Source of the DNA: Saccoglossus kowalevskii
Lineage: Eukaryota; Hemichordata; Enteropneusta; Harrimaniidae
Length of the DNA stretch: 61,148 nucleotides
Direction: 5' to 3'
NCBI RefSeq assembly: GCF_000003605.2
Contig: NW_003144698.1
Span: 1 to 61,148 of the forward strand
The position numbers and the translations under genes are program-made. Positions 1 to 11,273 of this stretch are shown in pieces (within the stretch, counting starts at the first letter, position 1; the number at the start of each line of letters is the position of its first letter). The notes under the pieces are model-generated. The model was given only the letters and a program-made list of their open reading frames with translations, was not told where the DNA came from and did no database searches.

Positions 1-73
1 CAAATGATGCTATACTTGAGGAGTGTTCACCAAACAACACGTACCAGTGTTGGAATACAAGGCAAATCTAAAG
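1..73 (+). CDS. IAH1: IAH1-like esterase, internal exon (partial, with apparent 1-nt frameshift)
   Basis: Seen: bases 3-32 read N-D-A-I-L-E-E-C-S-P. From 32 onward a different frame reads K-Q-H-V-P-V-L-E-Y-K-A-N-L-K and ends exactly before a GT donor at 74. Together these resemble the segment of animal IAH1 that begins with the SGNH block III GxND motif (human: NDSALKDENPKQHIPLEEY). The first bases 'ca' would complete the Ala of GAND. Block III Asn is an oxyanion-hole residue in this hydrolase family. The two frames join if one A is missing from the AAA run at 32-34, so the break is either a homopolymer sequencing error or a real lesion. The exon ends in phase 0 and the next exon continues the homology without a gap, which favours an intact gene. 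Family assignment is from memory of the IAH1 sequence; no search was run. Confidence 0.72.
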
Positions 74-193
74 GTAAAAATTAACTACCTGTTGTAACCA
101 TGGTGACACCGTGGTAGGACACCATTTTTGTTGTGTTTTTTGCTGTGAATCTCTGCTGACAATCTGTTTACTGATTGTTGATGTCACTGACAG
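74..193 (+). other. Short spliceosomal intron (120 bp, GT-AG)
   Basis: The intron starts with GTAAAA after AAAG and ends with CACTGACAG, preceded by a T-rich tract (TTTTTGTTGTGTTTTTTG, about 125-142) and branch-point-like CTGAC/TTACTGAT motifs at about 155-177. Removing it joins two exons in phase 0 and gives continuous IAH1-like protein (N-L-K | E-M-A-Q-Y-L). No repeat monomer lies inside it. Confidence 0.8.
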
Positions 194-302
194 GAAATGG
201 CGCAGTATTTGTTGACAGTGAGTATACTAAGGGAAAAGATAATTCTGATAACACCACCACCGCTGGATGAAGAGAAATGGGAGAAGGAATGCACAGCTAA
301 AG
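194..302 (+). CDS. IAH1: IAH1-like esterase, following internal exon
   Basis: Seen: 109 nt open in frame 1, 36 codons plus one base, starting E-M-A-Q-Y-L-L-T-V and containing I-I-L-I-T-P-P-P-L-D-E-E-K-W, then E-K-E-C-T-A-K. Human IAH1 has M-V-Q-Y-L-K-S-V and V-I-L-I-T-P-T-P-L at the matching place, followed by a W and a C at similar spacing. This is the central beta-strand region of the SGNH/GDSL hydrolase fold, between block III and the C-terminal catalytic Asp/His block, which is not in the window. IAH1 family members hydrolyse acetate esters. The exon ends in phase 1 (AAAG followed by GTGAGG), so a split Gly codon is expected in the next exon, which lies beyond the repeat array. No stop or frameshift is present. 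Identity is by recalled alignment; another SGNH hydrolase is possible but less likely. Confidence 0.82.
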
Positions 303-308
303 GTGAGG
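299..308 (+). other. 5' splice donor of the satellite-bearing intron
   Basis: AAAG|GTGAGG is a near-consensus donor, with the cut between 302 and 303. Satellite similarity begins at about 308-309, so the donor has only about 6 nt of private intron sequence before the array. The matching acceptor is not in the window. Confidence 0.75.
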
Positions 309-760
309 GCAATAAACCCCCTCCCTGTGTTTTAATGGTCTACCCCTAAATCAGTCTATTCATATCTATATTTATATGGATAATACCAAAGAGGCATGGG
401 TATGTCATGGGAATGACAATAATCACCTCCCTGTGTTCTAATGGTCTACCCCTAAACCAGTCTATTCATATCTATATTTATATGGATAATACCACAGAGG
501 CAGGGGTATGTCATGGGAATGACAATAATCACCTCACTGTGTTCTAATGGTCTACCCCTAAATCAGTCTATTCATATCTATATTTATATGGATAATACCA
601 TAGAGGCATGTGTATGTCATGGGAATGACAATAATCACCTCACTGTGTTTTAATGGTCTACCCCTAAACCAGTCTATTCATATCTATATTTATATGGATA
701 ATACCACAGAGGCATGGGAATGTCATGGGAATGACAATAATCACCTCCCTGTGTTTTAAT
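303..760 (+). repeat. Left edge of the array, truncated and diverged first monomers
   Basis: The first unit begins inside the monomer (GGCAATAAACCCCCTCCCTG against GACAATAATCACCTCCCTG) with one inserted base and substitutions. Early units carry edge variants such as CTCACTGTG and GGCAGGGGTATG. No target-site duplication or mobile-element end is visible at the junction. The match between donor-proximal bases GGCAATAA and monomer bases GACAATAA may mean the repeat grew from the intron's own sequence, or may be chance. Confidence 0.7.
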
Positions 761-1314
761 GGTCTACCCCTAAATCAGTCTATTCTTATCTATATTTATA
801 TGGATAATACCACAGAGGCATGGGTATGTCATGGGAATGACAATAATCATCTCCCTGTGTTTTAATGGTCTACCCCTAAATCAGTCTATTCTTATCTATA
901 TTCATATGGATAATACCAAAGAGGCATGGGTATGTCATGGGAATGACAATAATCACCTCCCTGTGTTTTAATGGTCTACCCCTAAATCAGTCTATTCTTA
1001 TCTATATTTATATGGATAATACCATAGAGGCATGGGTATGTCATGGAATGACAATAATCATCTCACTGTGTTTTAATGGTCTACCCCTAAATCAGTCTAT
1101 TCATATCTATATTTATATGGATAATACCAAAGAGGCATGGGTATGTCATGGGAATGACAATAATCACCTCCCTGTGTTTAATGGTCTGCCCCTAAATCAG
1201 TCTATTCTTATCTATATTTATATGGATAATACCAAAGAGGCATGGGAATGTCATGGGAATGACAATAATCACCTCCCTGTGTTTTAATGGTCTACCCCTA
1301 AATCAGTCTATTCA

Positions 1315-1334
1315 TATCTATATTTATATGGATA
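1315..1334 (+). other. AT-rich dyad TATCTATAT-TT-ATATGGATA (example)
   Basis: There are nine-base arms with a single T:G mismatch (a G-U wobble in RNA); in practice it would fold as a 7 bp stem with a 6-nt loop. The common variant TATAAGG breaks one pair, while the TTCTTATC and ATTCATATGG variants fall outside the 7 bp stem. The minus strand of the same stretch contains TATAAATA (1321-1328), matching the TATA-box consensus TATAWAWR. Confidence 0.55.
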
Positions 1335-1354
1335 ATACCAAAGAGGCATGGGAA

Positions 1355-1370
1355 TGTCATGGGAATGACA
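1355..1370 (+). other. Hairpin TGTCAT-GGGA-ATGACA (example; present in most monomers)
   Basis: A perfect 6 bp inverted repeat flanks a 4-nt loop. As sense RNA the loop GGGA fits the GNRA tetraloop rule. Loop variants elsewhere in the array are GTAA (10794, 14332, 16668, 35205), GTGA (33721, about 51418, about 52160), GAGA (24935, 45804, 50569) and GGAA (about 3376), all still GNRA. AGGA (for example about 8038, 11469, 41033) breaks the rule. Whether the array is transcribed is unknown. Confidence 0.7.
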
Positions 1371-1814
1371 ATAATCACCTCCCTGTGTTTTAATGGTCTA
1401 CCCCTAAATCAGTCTATTCATATCTATATTTATATGGATAATACCAAAGAGGCATGGGAATGTCATGGGAATGACAATAATCACCTCCCTGTGTTTTAAT
1501 GGTCTACCCCTAAATCAGTCTATTCATATCTATATTTATATGGATAATACCAAAGAGGCATGGGAATGTCATGGGAATGACAATAATCACCTCCCTGTGT
1601 TCTAATGGTCTACCCCTAAATCAGTCTATTCATATCTATATTTATATGGATAATACCAAAGAGGCATGGGAATGTCATGGGAATGACAATAATCACCTCC
1701 CTGTGTTCTAATGGTCTACCCCTAAATCAGTCTATTCATATCTATATTTATATGGATAATACCAAAGAGGCATGGGTATGTCATGGGAATGACAATAATC
1801 ACCTCCCTGTGTTT

Positions 1815-3010
1815 TAATGGTCTACCCCTAAATCAGTCTATTCATATCTATATTTATATGGATAATACCAAAGAGGCATGGGAATGTCATGGGAATGACA
1901 ATAATCACCTCCCTGTGTTCTAATGGTCTACCCCTAAATCAGTCTATTAATATCTATATTTATATGGATAATTCCAAAGAGGCATGGGAATGTCATGGGA
2001 ATGACAATAATCACCTCCCTGTGTTTTAATGGTCTACCCCTAAATCAGTCTATTCATATCTATATTTATATGGATAATACCATAGAGGCATGGGTATGTC
2101 ATGGGAATGACAATAATCACCTCCCTGTGTTCTAATGGTCTGCCCCTAAATCAGTCTATTCATATCTATATTTATATGGATAATACCAAAGAGGCATGGG
2201 AATGTCATGGGAATGACAATAATCACCTCCCTGTGTTCTAATGGTCTGCCCCTAAATCAGTCTATTCATATCTATATTTATATGGATAATACCATAGAGG
2301 CATGGGTATGTCATGGGAATGACAATAATCACCTCCCTGTGTTTTAATGGTCTACCCCTAAATCAGTCTATTCATATCTATATTTATATGGATAATACCA
2401 TAGAGGCATGGGAATGTCATGGGAATGACAGTAATCACCTCCCTGTGTTCTAATGGTCTACCCCTAAATCAGTCTATTCATATCTATATTTATATGGATA
2501 ATACCAAAGAGGCATGGGAATGTCATGGGAATGACAATAATCACCTCCCTGTGTTCTAATGGTCTACCCCTAAATCAGTCTATTCATATCTATATTTATA
2601 TGGATAATTCCAAAGAGGCATGGGAATGTCATGGGAATGACAATAATCACCTCCCTGTGTTTTAATGGTCTACCCCTAAATCAGTCTATTCATATCTATA
2701 TTTATATGGATAATACCATAGAGGCATGGGTATGTCATGGGAATGACAATAATCACCTCCCTGTGTTCTAATGGTCTGCCCCTAAATCAGTCTATTCATA
2801 TCTATATTTATATGGATAATACCAAAGAGGCATGGGAATGTCATGGGAATGACAATAATCACCTCCCTGTGTTCTAATGGTCTACCCCTAAATCAGTCTA
2901 TTCTTATCTATATTTATATGGATAATACCACAGAGGCATGGGAATGTCATGGGAATGACAGTAATCACCTCCCTGTGTTCTAATGGTCTACCCCTAAATC
3001 AGTCTATTCA
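1815..3010 (+). repeat. Higher-order block A, copy 1
   Basis: About eleven consecutive monomers carry a specific run of variants: TCTATTAATATC, then ATAATTCC, TCTGCCCC twice, CAGTAATCACC, ATAATTCC again, TCTGCCCC, TTCTTATC and CAGTAATCACC. The same order recurs at about 36507-37702 with a constant offset of 34,692 bp, checked at two markers (1949 to 36641 and 2961 to 37653). Confidence 0.85.
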
Positions 3011-3639
3011 TATCTATATTTATAAGGATAATACCATATAGGCATGGGAATGTCATGGGAATGACAATAATCACCTCCCTGTGTTTTAATGGTCTACCCC
3101 TAAATCAGTCTATTCATATCTATATTTATATGGATAATACCAAAGAGGCACGGGAATGTCATGGGAATGACAATAATCACCTCCCTGTGTTCTAATGGTC
3201 TACCCCTAAATCAGTCTATTCATATCTATATTTATATGGATAATACCACAGAGGCATGGGAATGTCATGGGAATGACAATAATCACCTCCCTGTGTTTTA
3301 ATGGTCTACCCCTAAATCAGTCTATTCATATCTATATTTATATGGATAATACCGAAGAGGCATGGGAATGTCATGGAAATGACAATAATCACCTCCCTGT
3401 GTTTTAATGGTCTACCCCTAAATCAGTCTATTCATATCTATATTTATATGGATAATACCAAAGAGGCATGGGAATGTCATGGGAATGACAATAATCACCT
3501 CCCTGTGTTTTAATGGTCTACCCCTAAATCAGTCTATTCATATCTATATTTATATGGATAATACCATAGAAGCATGGGAATGTCATGGGAATGACAATAA
3601 TCACCTCCCTGTGTTTTAATGGTCTACCCCTAAATCAGT

Positions 3640-3780
3640 CTATTTCATATCTTATATTTATATGGATAATACCAAAGAGCATGGGAATGTCATGGGAATG
3701 ACATAATCACCTTCCTGTGTTCTAATGGTCTACCCTAAATCAGTCTATTCATATCTATATTTTATATGGATAATACCACA
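3640..3780. other. Indel cluster 1
   Basis: About eight one-base gains and losses in one and a half monomers, for example TATTTCATATCTTATATT, AAAGAGCATGGG, GACATAATC, CTACCCTAAATC and TATTTTATATGG. Neighbouring monomers have none. This is typical of poorly polished consensus. Confidence 0.7.
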
Positions 3781-6700
3781 GAGGCATGGGTATGTCATGG
3801 GAATGACAATAATCACCTCCCTGTGTTTTAATGGTCTACCCCTAAATCAGTCTATTCATATCTATATTTATATGGATAATACCAAAGAGGCATGGGAATG
3901 TCATGGGAATGACAATAATCACCTCCCTGTGTTTTAATGGTCTACCCCTAAATCAGTCTATTCATATCTATATTTATATGGATAATACCATAGAGGCATG
4001 GGTATGTCATGGGAATGACAATAATCACCTCCCTGTGTTTTAATGGTCTACCCCTAAATCAGTCTATTCATATCTATATTTATATGGATAATACCATAGA
4101 GGCATGGGAATGTCATGGGAATGACAGTAATCACCTCCCTGTGTTTTAATGGTCTACCCCTAAATCAGTCTATTCATATCTATATTTATATGGATAATAC
4201 CAAAGAGGCATGGGAATGTCATGGGAATGACAATAATCACCTCCCTGTGTTTTAATGGTCTACCCCTAAATCAGTCTATTCATATCTATATTTATATGGA
4301 TAATACCATAGAGGCATGGGAATGTCATGGGAATGACAATAATCACCTCCCTGTGTTCTAATGGTCTACCCCTAAATCAGTCTATTCATATCTATATTTA
4401 TATGGATAATACCAAAGAGGCATGGGAATGTCATGGGAATGACAATAATCACCTCCCTGTGTTCTAATGGTCTACCCCTAAATCAGTCTATTCTTATCTA
4501 TATTTATATGGATAATACCAAAGAGGCATGGGAATGACATGGGAATGACAATAATCACCTCCCTGTGTTTTAATGGTCTACCCCTAAATCAGTCTATTCA
4601 TATCTATATTTATATGGATAATACCATAGAGGCATGGGTATGTCATGGGAATGACAATAATCACCTCCCTGTGTTTTAATGGTCTACCCCTAAATCAGTC
4701 TATTCATATCTATATTTATATGGATAATACCAAAGAGGCATGGGTATGTCATGGGAATGACAATAATCACCTCCCTGTGTTTTAATGGTCTGCCCCTAAA
4801 TCAGTCTATTCTTATCTATATTTATATGGATAATACCAAAGAGGCATGGGAATGTCATGGGAATGACAATAATCACCTCCCTGTGTTTTAATGGTCTACC
4901 CCTAAATCAGTCTATTCATATCTATATTTATATGGATAATACCAAAGAGGCATGGGAATGTCATGGGAATGACAATAATCACCTCCCTGTGTTTTAATGG
5001 TCTACCCCTAAATCAGTCTATTCATATCTATATTTATATGGATAATACCAAAGAGGCATGGGAATGTCATGGGAATGACAATAATCACCTCCCTGTGTTT
5101 TAATGGTCTACCCCTAAATCAGTCTATTCATATCTATATTTATATGGATAATACCAAAGAGGCATGGGAATGTCATGGGAATGACAATAATCACCTCCCT
5201 GTGTTCTAATGGTCTACCCCTAAATCAGTCTATTCATATCTATATTTATATGGATAATACCAAAGAGGCATGGGAATGTCATGGGAATGACAATAATCAC
5301 CTCCCTGTGTTCTAATGGTCTACCCCTAAATCAGTCTATTCATATCTATATTTATATGGATAATACCAAAGAGGCATGGGTATGTCATGGGAATGACAAT
5401 AATCACCTCCCTGTGTTTTAATGGTCTACCCCTAAATCAGTCTATTCATATCTATATTTATATGGATAATACCAAAGAGGCATGGGTATGTCATGGGAAT
5501 GACAATAATCACCTCCCTGTGTTCTAATGGTCTACCCCTAAACCAGTCTATTCATATCTATATTTATATGGATAATACCATAGAGCCATGGGAATGTCAT
5601 GGGAATGACAATAATCACCTCCCTGTGTTCTAATGGTCTACCCCTAAATCAGTCTATGCATATCTATATTTATATGGATAATACCACAGAGGCATGGGTA
5701 TGTCATGGGAATGACAATAATCACCTCCCTGTGTTTTAATGGTCTACCCCTAAATCAGTCTATTCATATCTATATTTATAAGGATAATACCAAAGAGGCA
5801 TGGGTATGTCATGGGAATGACAATAATCACCTCCCTGTGTTCTAATGGTCTACCCCTAAATCAGTCTATTCATATCTATATTTATATGGATAATACCAAA
5901 GAGGCATGGGAATGTCATGGGAATGACAATAATCACCTCCCTGTGTTTTAATGGTCTACCCCTAAATCAGTCTATTCATATCTATATTTATATGGATAAT
6001 ACCACAGAGGCATGGGTATGTCATGGGAATGACAATAATCACCTCCCTGTGTTTTAATGGTCTACCCCTAAATCAGTCTATTCATATCTATATTTATAAG
6101 GATAATACCAAAGAGGCATGGGTATGTCATGGGAATGACAATAATCACCTCCCTGTGTTCTAATGGTCTACCCCTAAATCAGTCTATTCATATCTATATT
6201 TATATGGATAATACCAAAGAGGCATGGGAATGTCATGGGAATGACAATAATCACCTCCCTGTGTTCTAATGGTCTACCCCTAAATCAGTCTATTCATATC
6301 TATATTTATATGGATAATACCAAAGAGGCATGGGAATGTCATGGGAATGACAATAATCACCTCCCTGTGTTTTAATGGTCTACCCCTAAATCAGTCTATT
6401 CATATCTATATTTATATGGATAATACCAAAGAGGCATGGGTATGTCATGGGAATGACAATAATCACCTCCCTGTGTTCTAATGGTCTACCCCTAAATCAG
6501 TCTATTCATATCTATATTTATATGGATAATACCAAAGAGGCATGGGAATGTCATGGGAATGACAATAATCACCTCCCTGTGTTTTAATGGTCTACCCCTA
6601 AATCAGTCTATTCATATCTATATTTATATGGATAATACCAAAGAGGCATGGGAATGTCATGGGAATGACAATAATCACCTCCCTGTGTTCTAATGGTCTA

Positions 6701-9454
6701 CCCCTAAATCAGTCTATTCATATCTATATTTATATGGATAATACCAAAGAGGCATGGGAATGTCATGGGAATGACAATAATCACCACCCTGTGTTCTAAT
6801 GGTCTACCCCTAAATCAGTCTATTCATAGCTATATTTATATGGATAATACCAAAGAGGCATGGGAATGTCATGGGAATGACAATAATCACCTCCCTGTGT
6901 TTTAATGGTCTACCCCTAAATCAGTCTATTCATATCTATATTTATATGGATAATACCAAAGAGGCATGGGAATGTCATGGGAATGACAATAATCACCTCC
7001 CTGTGTTCTAATGGTCTACCCCGAAATCAGTCTATTCTTATATATATTTATATGGATAATACCATAGAGGCATGGAATGTCATGGGAATGACAATAATCA
7101 CCTCCCTGTGTTCTAATGGTCTACCTCTAAATCAGTCTATTCATATCTATATTTATAAGGATAATACCACAGAGGCATGGGAATGTCATGGGAATGACAA
7201 TAATCACCTCCCTGTGTTCTAATGGTCTACCCCGAAATCAGTCTATTCTTATATATATTTATACGGATAATACCAAAGAGGCATGGGTATGTCATGGGAA
7301 TGACAATAATCACCTCCCTGTGTTCTAATGGTCTACCCCTAAATCAGTCTCTTCATATCTATATTTATATGGATAATACCACAGAGGCATGGGAATATCA
7401 TGGGAATGACAATAATCACCTCCCTGTGTTCTAATGGTCTACCCCTAAATCAGTCTATTCATATCTATATTTATATGGATAATACCACAGAGGCATGGGA
7501 ATATCATGGGAATGACAATAATCACCTCCCTGTGTTCTAATGGTCTACCCCTAAATCAGTCTATTCATATCTATATTTATATGGATAATACCACAGAGGC
7601 ATGGGAATGTCATGGGAATGACAATAATCACCTCCCTGTGTTCTAATGGTCTACCCCTAAATCAGTCTATTCATATCTATATTTATATGGATAATACCAC
7701 AGAGGCATGGGAATGTCATGGGAATGACAATAATCACCTCCCTGTGTTCTAATGGTCTACCCCTAAATCAGTCTATTCATATCTATATTTATATGGATAA
7801 TACCATAGAGGCATGGGTATGTCATGGGAATGACAATAATCACCTCCCTGTGTTCTAATGGTCTACCCCGAAATCAGTCTATTCATATCTATATTTATAT
7901 GGATAATACCATAGAGGCATGGGAATATCATGGGAATGACAATAATCACCTCCCTGTGTTTTAATGGTCTACCCCTAAATCAGTCTATTCATATCTATAT
8001 TTATATGGATAATACCATAGAGGCATGGGAATATCATAGGAATGACAATAATCACCTCCCTGTGTTTTAATGGTCTACCCCTAAATCAGTCTATTCATAT
8101 CTATATTTATATGGATAATACCAAAGAGGCATGGGAATGTCATGGGAATGACAATAATCACCTCCCTGTGTTTTAATGGTCTACCCCTAAATCAGTCTAT
8201 TCATATCTATATTTATATGGATAATACCATAGAGGCATGGGTATGTCATGGGAATGACAATAATCACCTCCCTGTGTTCTAATGGTCTACCCCTAAATCA
8301 GTCTATTCATATCTATATTTATATGGATAATACCACAGAGGCATGGGAATGTCATGGGAATGACAATAATCACCTCCCTGTGTTTTAATGGTCTACCCCT
8401 AAATCAGTCTATTCATATCTATATTTATATGGATAATACCATAGAGGCATGGGAATGTCATGGGAATGACAATAATCACCTCCCTGTGCTTTAATGGTCT
8501 ACCCCTAAATCAGTCTATTCATATCTATATTTATATGAATAATACCATAGAGGCATGGGAATGTCATGGGAATGACAATAATCACCTCCCTGTGTTCTAA
8601 TAGTCTACCCCTAAATCAGTCTATTCATATCTATATTTATATGGATAATACCATAGAGGCATGGGAATGTCATGGGAATGACAATAATCACCTCCCTGTG
8701 TTTTAATGGTCTACCCCTAAATCAGTCTATTCTTATCTATATTTATATGGATAATACCATAGAGGCATGGGTATGTCATGGGAATGACAATAATCATCTC
8801 ACTGTGTTTTAATGGTCTACCCCTAAATCAGTCTATTCTTATCTATATTCATATGGATAATACCAAAGAGGCATGGGTATGTCATGGGAATGACAATAAT
8901 CACCTCCCTGTGTTTTAATGGTCTACCCCTAAACCAGTCTATTCTTATCTATATTTATATGGATAATACCATAGAGGCATGGGAATGTCATGGGAATGAC
9001 AATAATCACCTCCCTGTGTTTTAATGGTCTACCCCTAAACCAGTCTATTCTTATCTATATTTATATGGATAATACCATAGAGGCATGGGAATGTCATGGG
9101 AATGACAATAATCACCTCCCTGTGTTTTAATGGTCTACCCCTAAATCAGTCTATTCTTATCTATATTTATATGGATAATACCATAGAGGCATGGGAATGT
9201 CATGGGAGTGACAATAATCACCTCCCTGTGTTTTAATGGTCTACCCCTAAACCAGTCTATTCATATCTATATTTATATGGATAATACCATAGAGGCATGG
9301 GAATGTCATGGGAATGACAATAATCACCTCCCTGTGTTTTAATGGTCTACCCCTAAATCAGTCTATTCTTATCTATATTTATATGGATAATACCATAGAG
9401 GCATGGGTATGTCATGGGAATGACAATAATCACCTCCCTGTGTTTTAATGGTCT

Positions 9455-9635
9455 ACCCCTAATCAATCTATTCTTATCTATATTTATATGGATAATACCA
9501 AAGAGGCATGGGTATGTCATGGGAATGACAATAATCACCTTCCCTGTGTTTTAATGGTCTACCCCTAACCAGTCTATTTCTTATCTATATTTATATGGAT
9601 AATACCAAAGAGGCATGGGACATGTCATGGGAATG
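9455..9635. other. Indel cluster 2
   Basis: CCCCTAATCAATC, CACCTTCCCTG, CCCCTAACCAG, CTATTTCTTATC and GGGACATGTCATGGG: one-base gains or losses in successive monomers. Confidence 0.65.
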
Positions 9636-11193
9636 ACAATAATCATCTCCCTGTGTTTTAATGGTCTACCCCTAAATCAGTCTATTCTTATCTATATTCA
9701 TATGGATAATACCAAAGAGGCATGGGTATGTCATGGGAATGACAATAATCACCTCCCTGTGTTTTAATGGTCTACCCCTAAATCAGTCTATTCTTATCTA
9801 TATTCATATGGATAATACCATAGAGGCATGGGTATGTCATGGGAATGACAATAATCATCTCCCTGTGTTTTAATGGTCTACCCCTAAATCAGTCTATTCA
9901 TATCTATATTTATATGGATAATACCATAGAGGCATGGGAATGTCATGGGAATGACAATAATCATCTCCCTGTGTTTTAATGGTCTACCCCTAAATCAGTC
10001 TATTCTTATCTATATTCATATGGATAATACCACAGAGGCATGGGTATGTCATGGGAATGACAATAATCACCTCCCTGTGTTTTAATGGTCTACCCCTAAA
10101 TCAGTCTATTCTTATCTATATTTATATGGATAATACCATAGAGGCATGGGAATGTCATGGGAATGACAATAATCACCTCCCTGTGTTCTAATGGTCTACC
10201 CCTAAATCAGTCTATTCATATCTATATTTATATGGATAATACCAAAGAGGCATGGGAATGTCATGGGAATGACAATAATCACCTCCCTGTGTTCTAATGG
10301 TCTACCCCTAAATCAGTCTATTCATATCTATATTTATATGGATAATACCAAAGAGGCATGGGAATGTCATGGGAATGACAATAATCACCTCCCTGTGTTT
10401 TAATGGTCTACCCCTAAATCAGTCTATTCATATCTATATTTATATGGATAATACCATAGAGGCATGGGTATGTCATGGGAATGACAATAATCACCTCCCT
10501 GTGTTCTAATGGTCTACGCCTAAATCAGTCTATTCATATCTATATTTATATGGATAATACCACAGAGGCATGGGAATGTCATGGGAATGACAATAATCAC
10601 CTCCCTGTGTTTAATGGTCTACGCCTAAATCAGTCTATTCATATGTATATTTATATGGATAATACCACAGAGGCATGGGAATGTCATGGGAATGACAATA
10701 ATCACCTCCCTGTGTTATAATGGTTTACGCATAAATCAGTCTATTCATATCTATATTTATATGGATAATACCACAGAGGCATGGGAATGTCATGTAAATG
10801 ACAATAATCACCTCCCTATGTTTTAATGGTCTACCCGTAAATCAGTCTATTCATTTATATATTTATATGGATAATGCCAAAGAGGCATGGGTATGTCATG
10901 GGAATGACAATAATCACCTCCCTATGTTTTAATGGTCTACCCCTAAATCAGTCTATTCATATCTATATTTATATGGATAATACCAAAGAGGCATGGGAAT
11001 GTCATGGGAATGACAATAATCACCTCCCTGTGTTCTAATGGTCTACCCCTAAATCAGTCTATTCATATCTATATTTATATGGATAATACCATAGAGGCAT
11101 GTGTATGACATGGGAATGACAATAATCACCTCCCTGTGTTCTAATGGTCTACCCCTAAATCAGTCTATTCATATCTATATTTATATGGATAAT

Positions 11194-11273
11194 ACCATAG
11201 AGGCATGTGTATGACATGTAAATGACAATAATCACCATAGAGGCATGTGTATGACATGTAAATGACAATAATC
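11194..11273 (+). repeat. 40 bp sub-monomer tandem duplication (GTGTATGACATGTAAATG type)
   Basis: ACCATAGAGGCATGTG is repeated after 40 bp (11194 and 11234) inside one monomer, making that copy 146 bp. The breakpoints fall at ATAATACC and ATAATCACC, two near-identical words 40 bp apart in the normal monomer. Confidence 0.9.

Larger units (their letters stand above)
1286..1391 (+). repeat. Representative 106 bp monomer with internal sub-repeats
   Basis: This unit matches the majority base at nearly all positions. It contains an 11 bp tandem duplication, CATGGGAATGT followed by CATGGGAATGA. ATAATACC and ATAATCACC lie 40 bp apart. There are two inverted repeats, at 1315-1334 and 1355-1370. There is no CpG dinucleotide. 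106 = 3x35+1, so each frame is shifted from copy to copy and meets stops such as TTTTAATGG/TTCTAATGG, where the TAA is read in one frame. Confidence 0.9.

Noticed and set aside
1-302. A non-coding or unrelated flank
   Set aside because: Two exons with consistent splice phases and clear IAH1-like residues on both sides of the 120 bp intron make a chance match unlikely.
937-1287. 116-codon plus-strand reading frame over about three monomers (and similar 60-80 codon frames elsewhere, for example 3725-3937, 6977-7222, 10475-10720, 50174-50389)
   Set aside because: Pure repeat translated through three frames. It exists only where a one-base deletion or stop-removing variant extends the frame, and the same peptide words recur in each. 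No start context, domain or codon bias supports a protein.
1344-1370. Relation to human satellite II/III (GGAAT repeats)
   Set aside because: GGGAATG occurs twice per monomer, but the rest of the unit is unrelated and the GGAAT spacing is not simple-repeat-like.
9353-9538. 61-codon minus-strand reading frame
   Set aside because: Reverse translation of the same monomers; open only because of local indels at about 9.46 kb.
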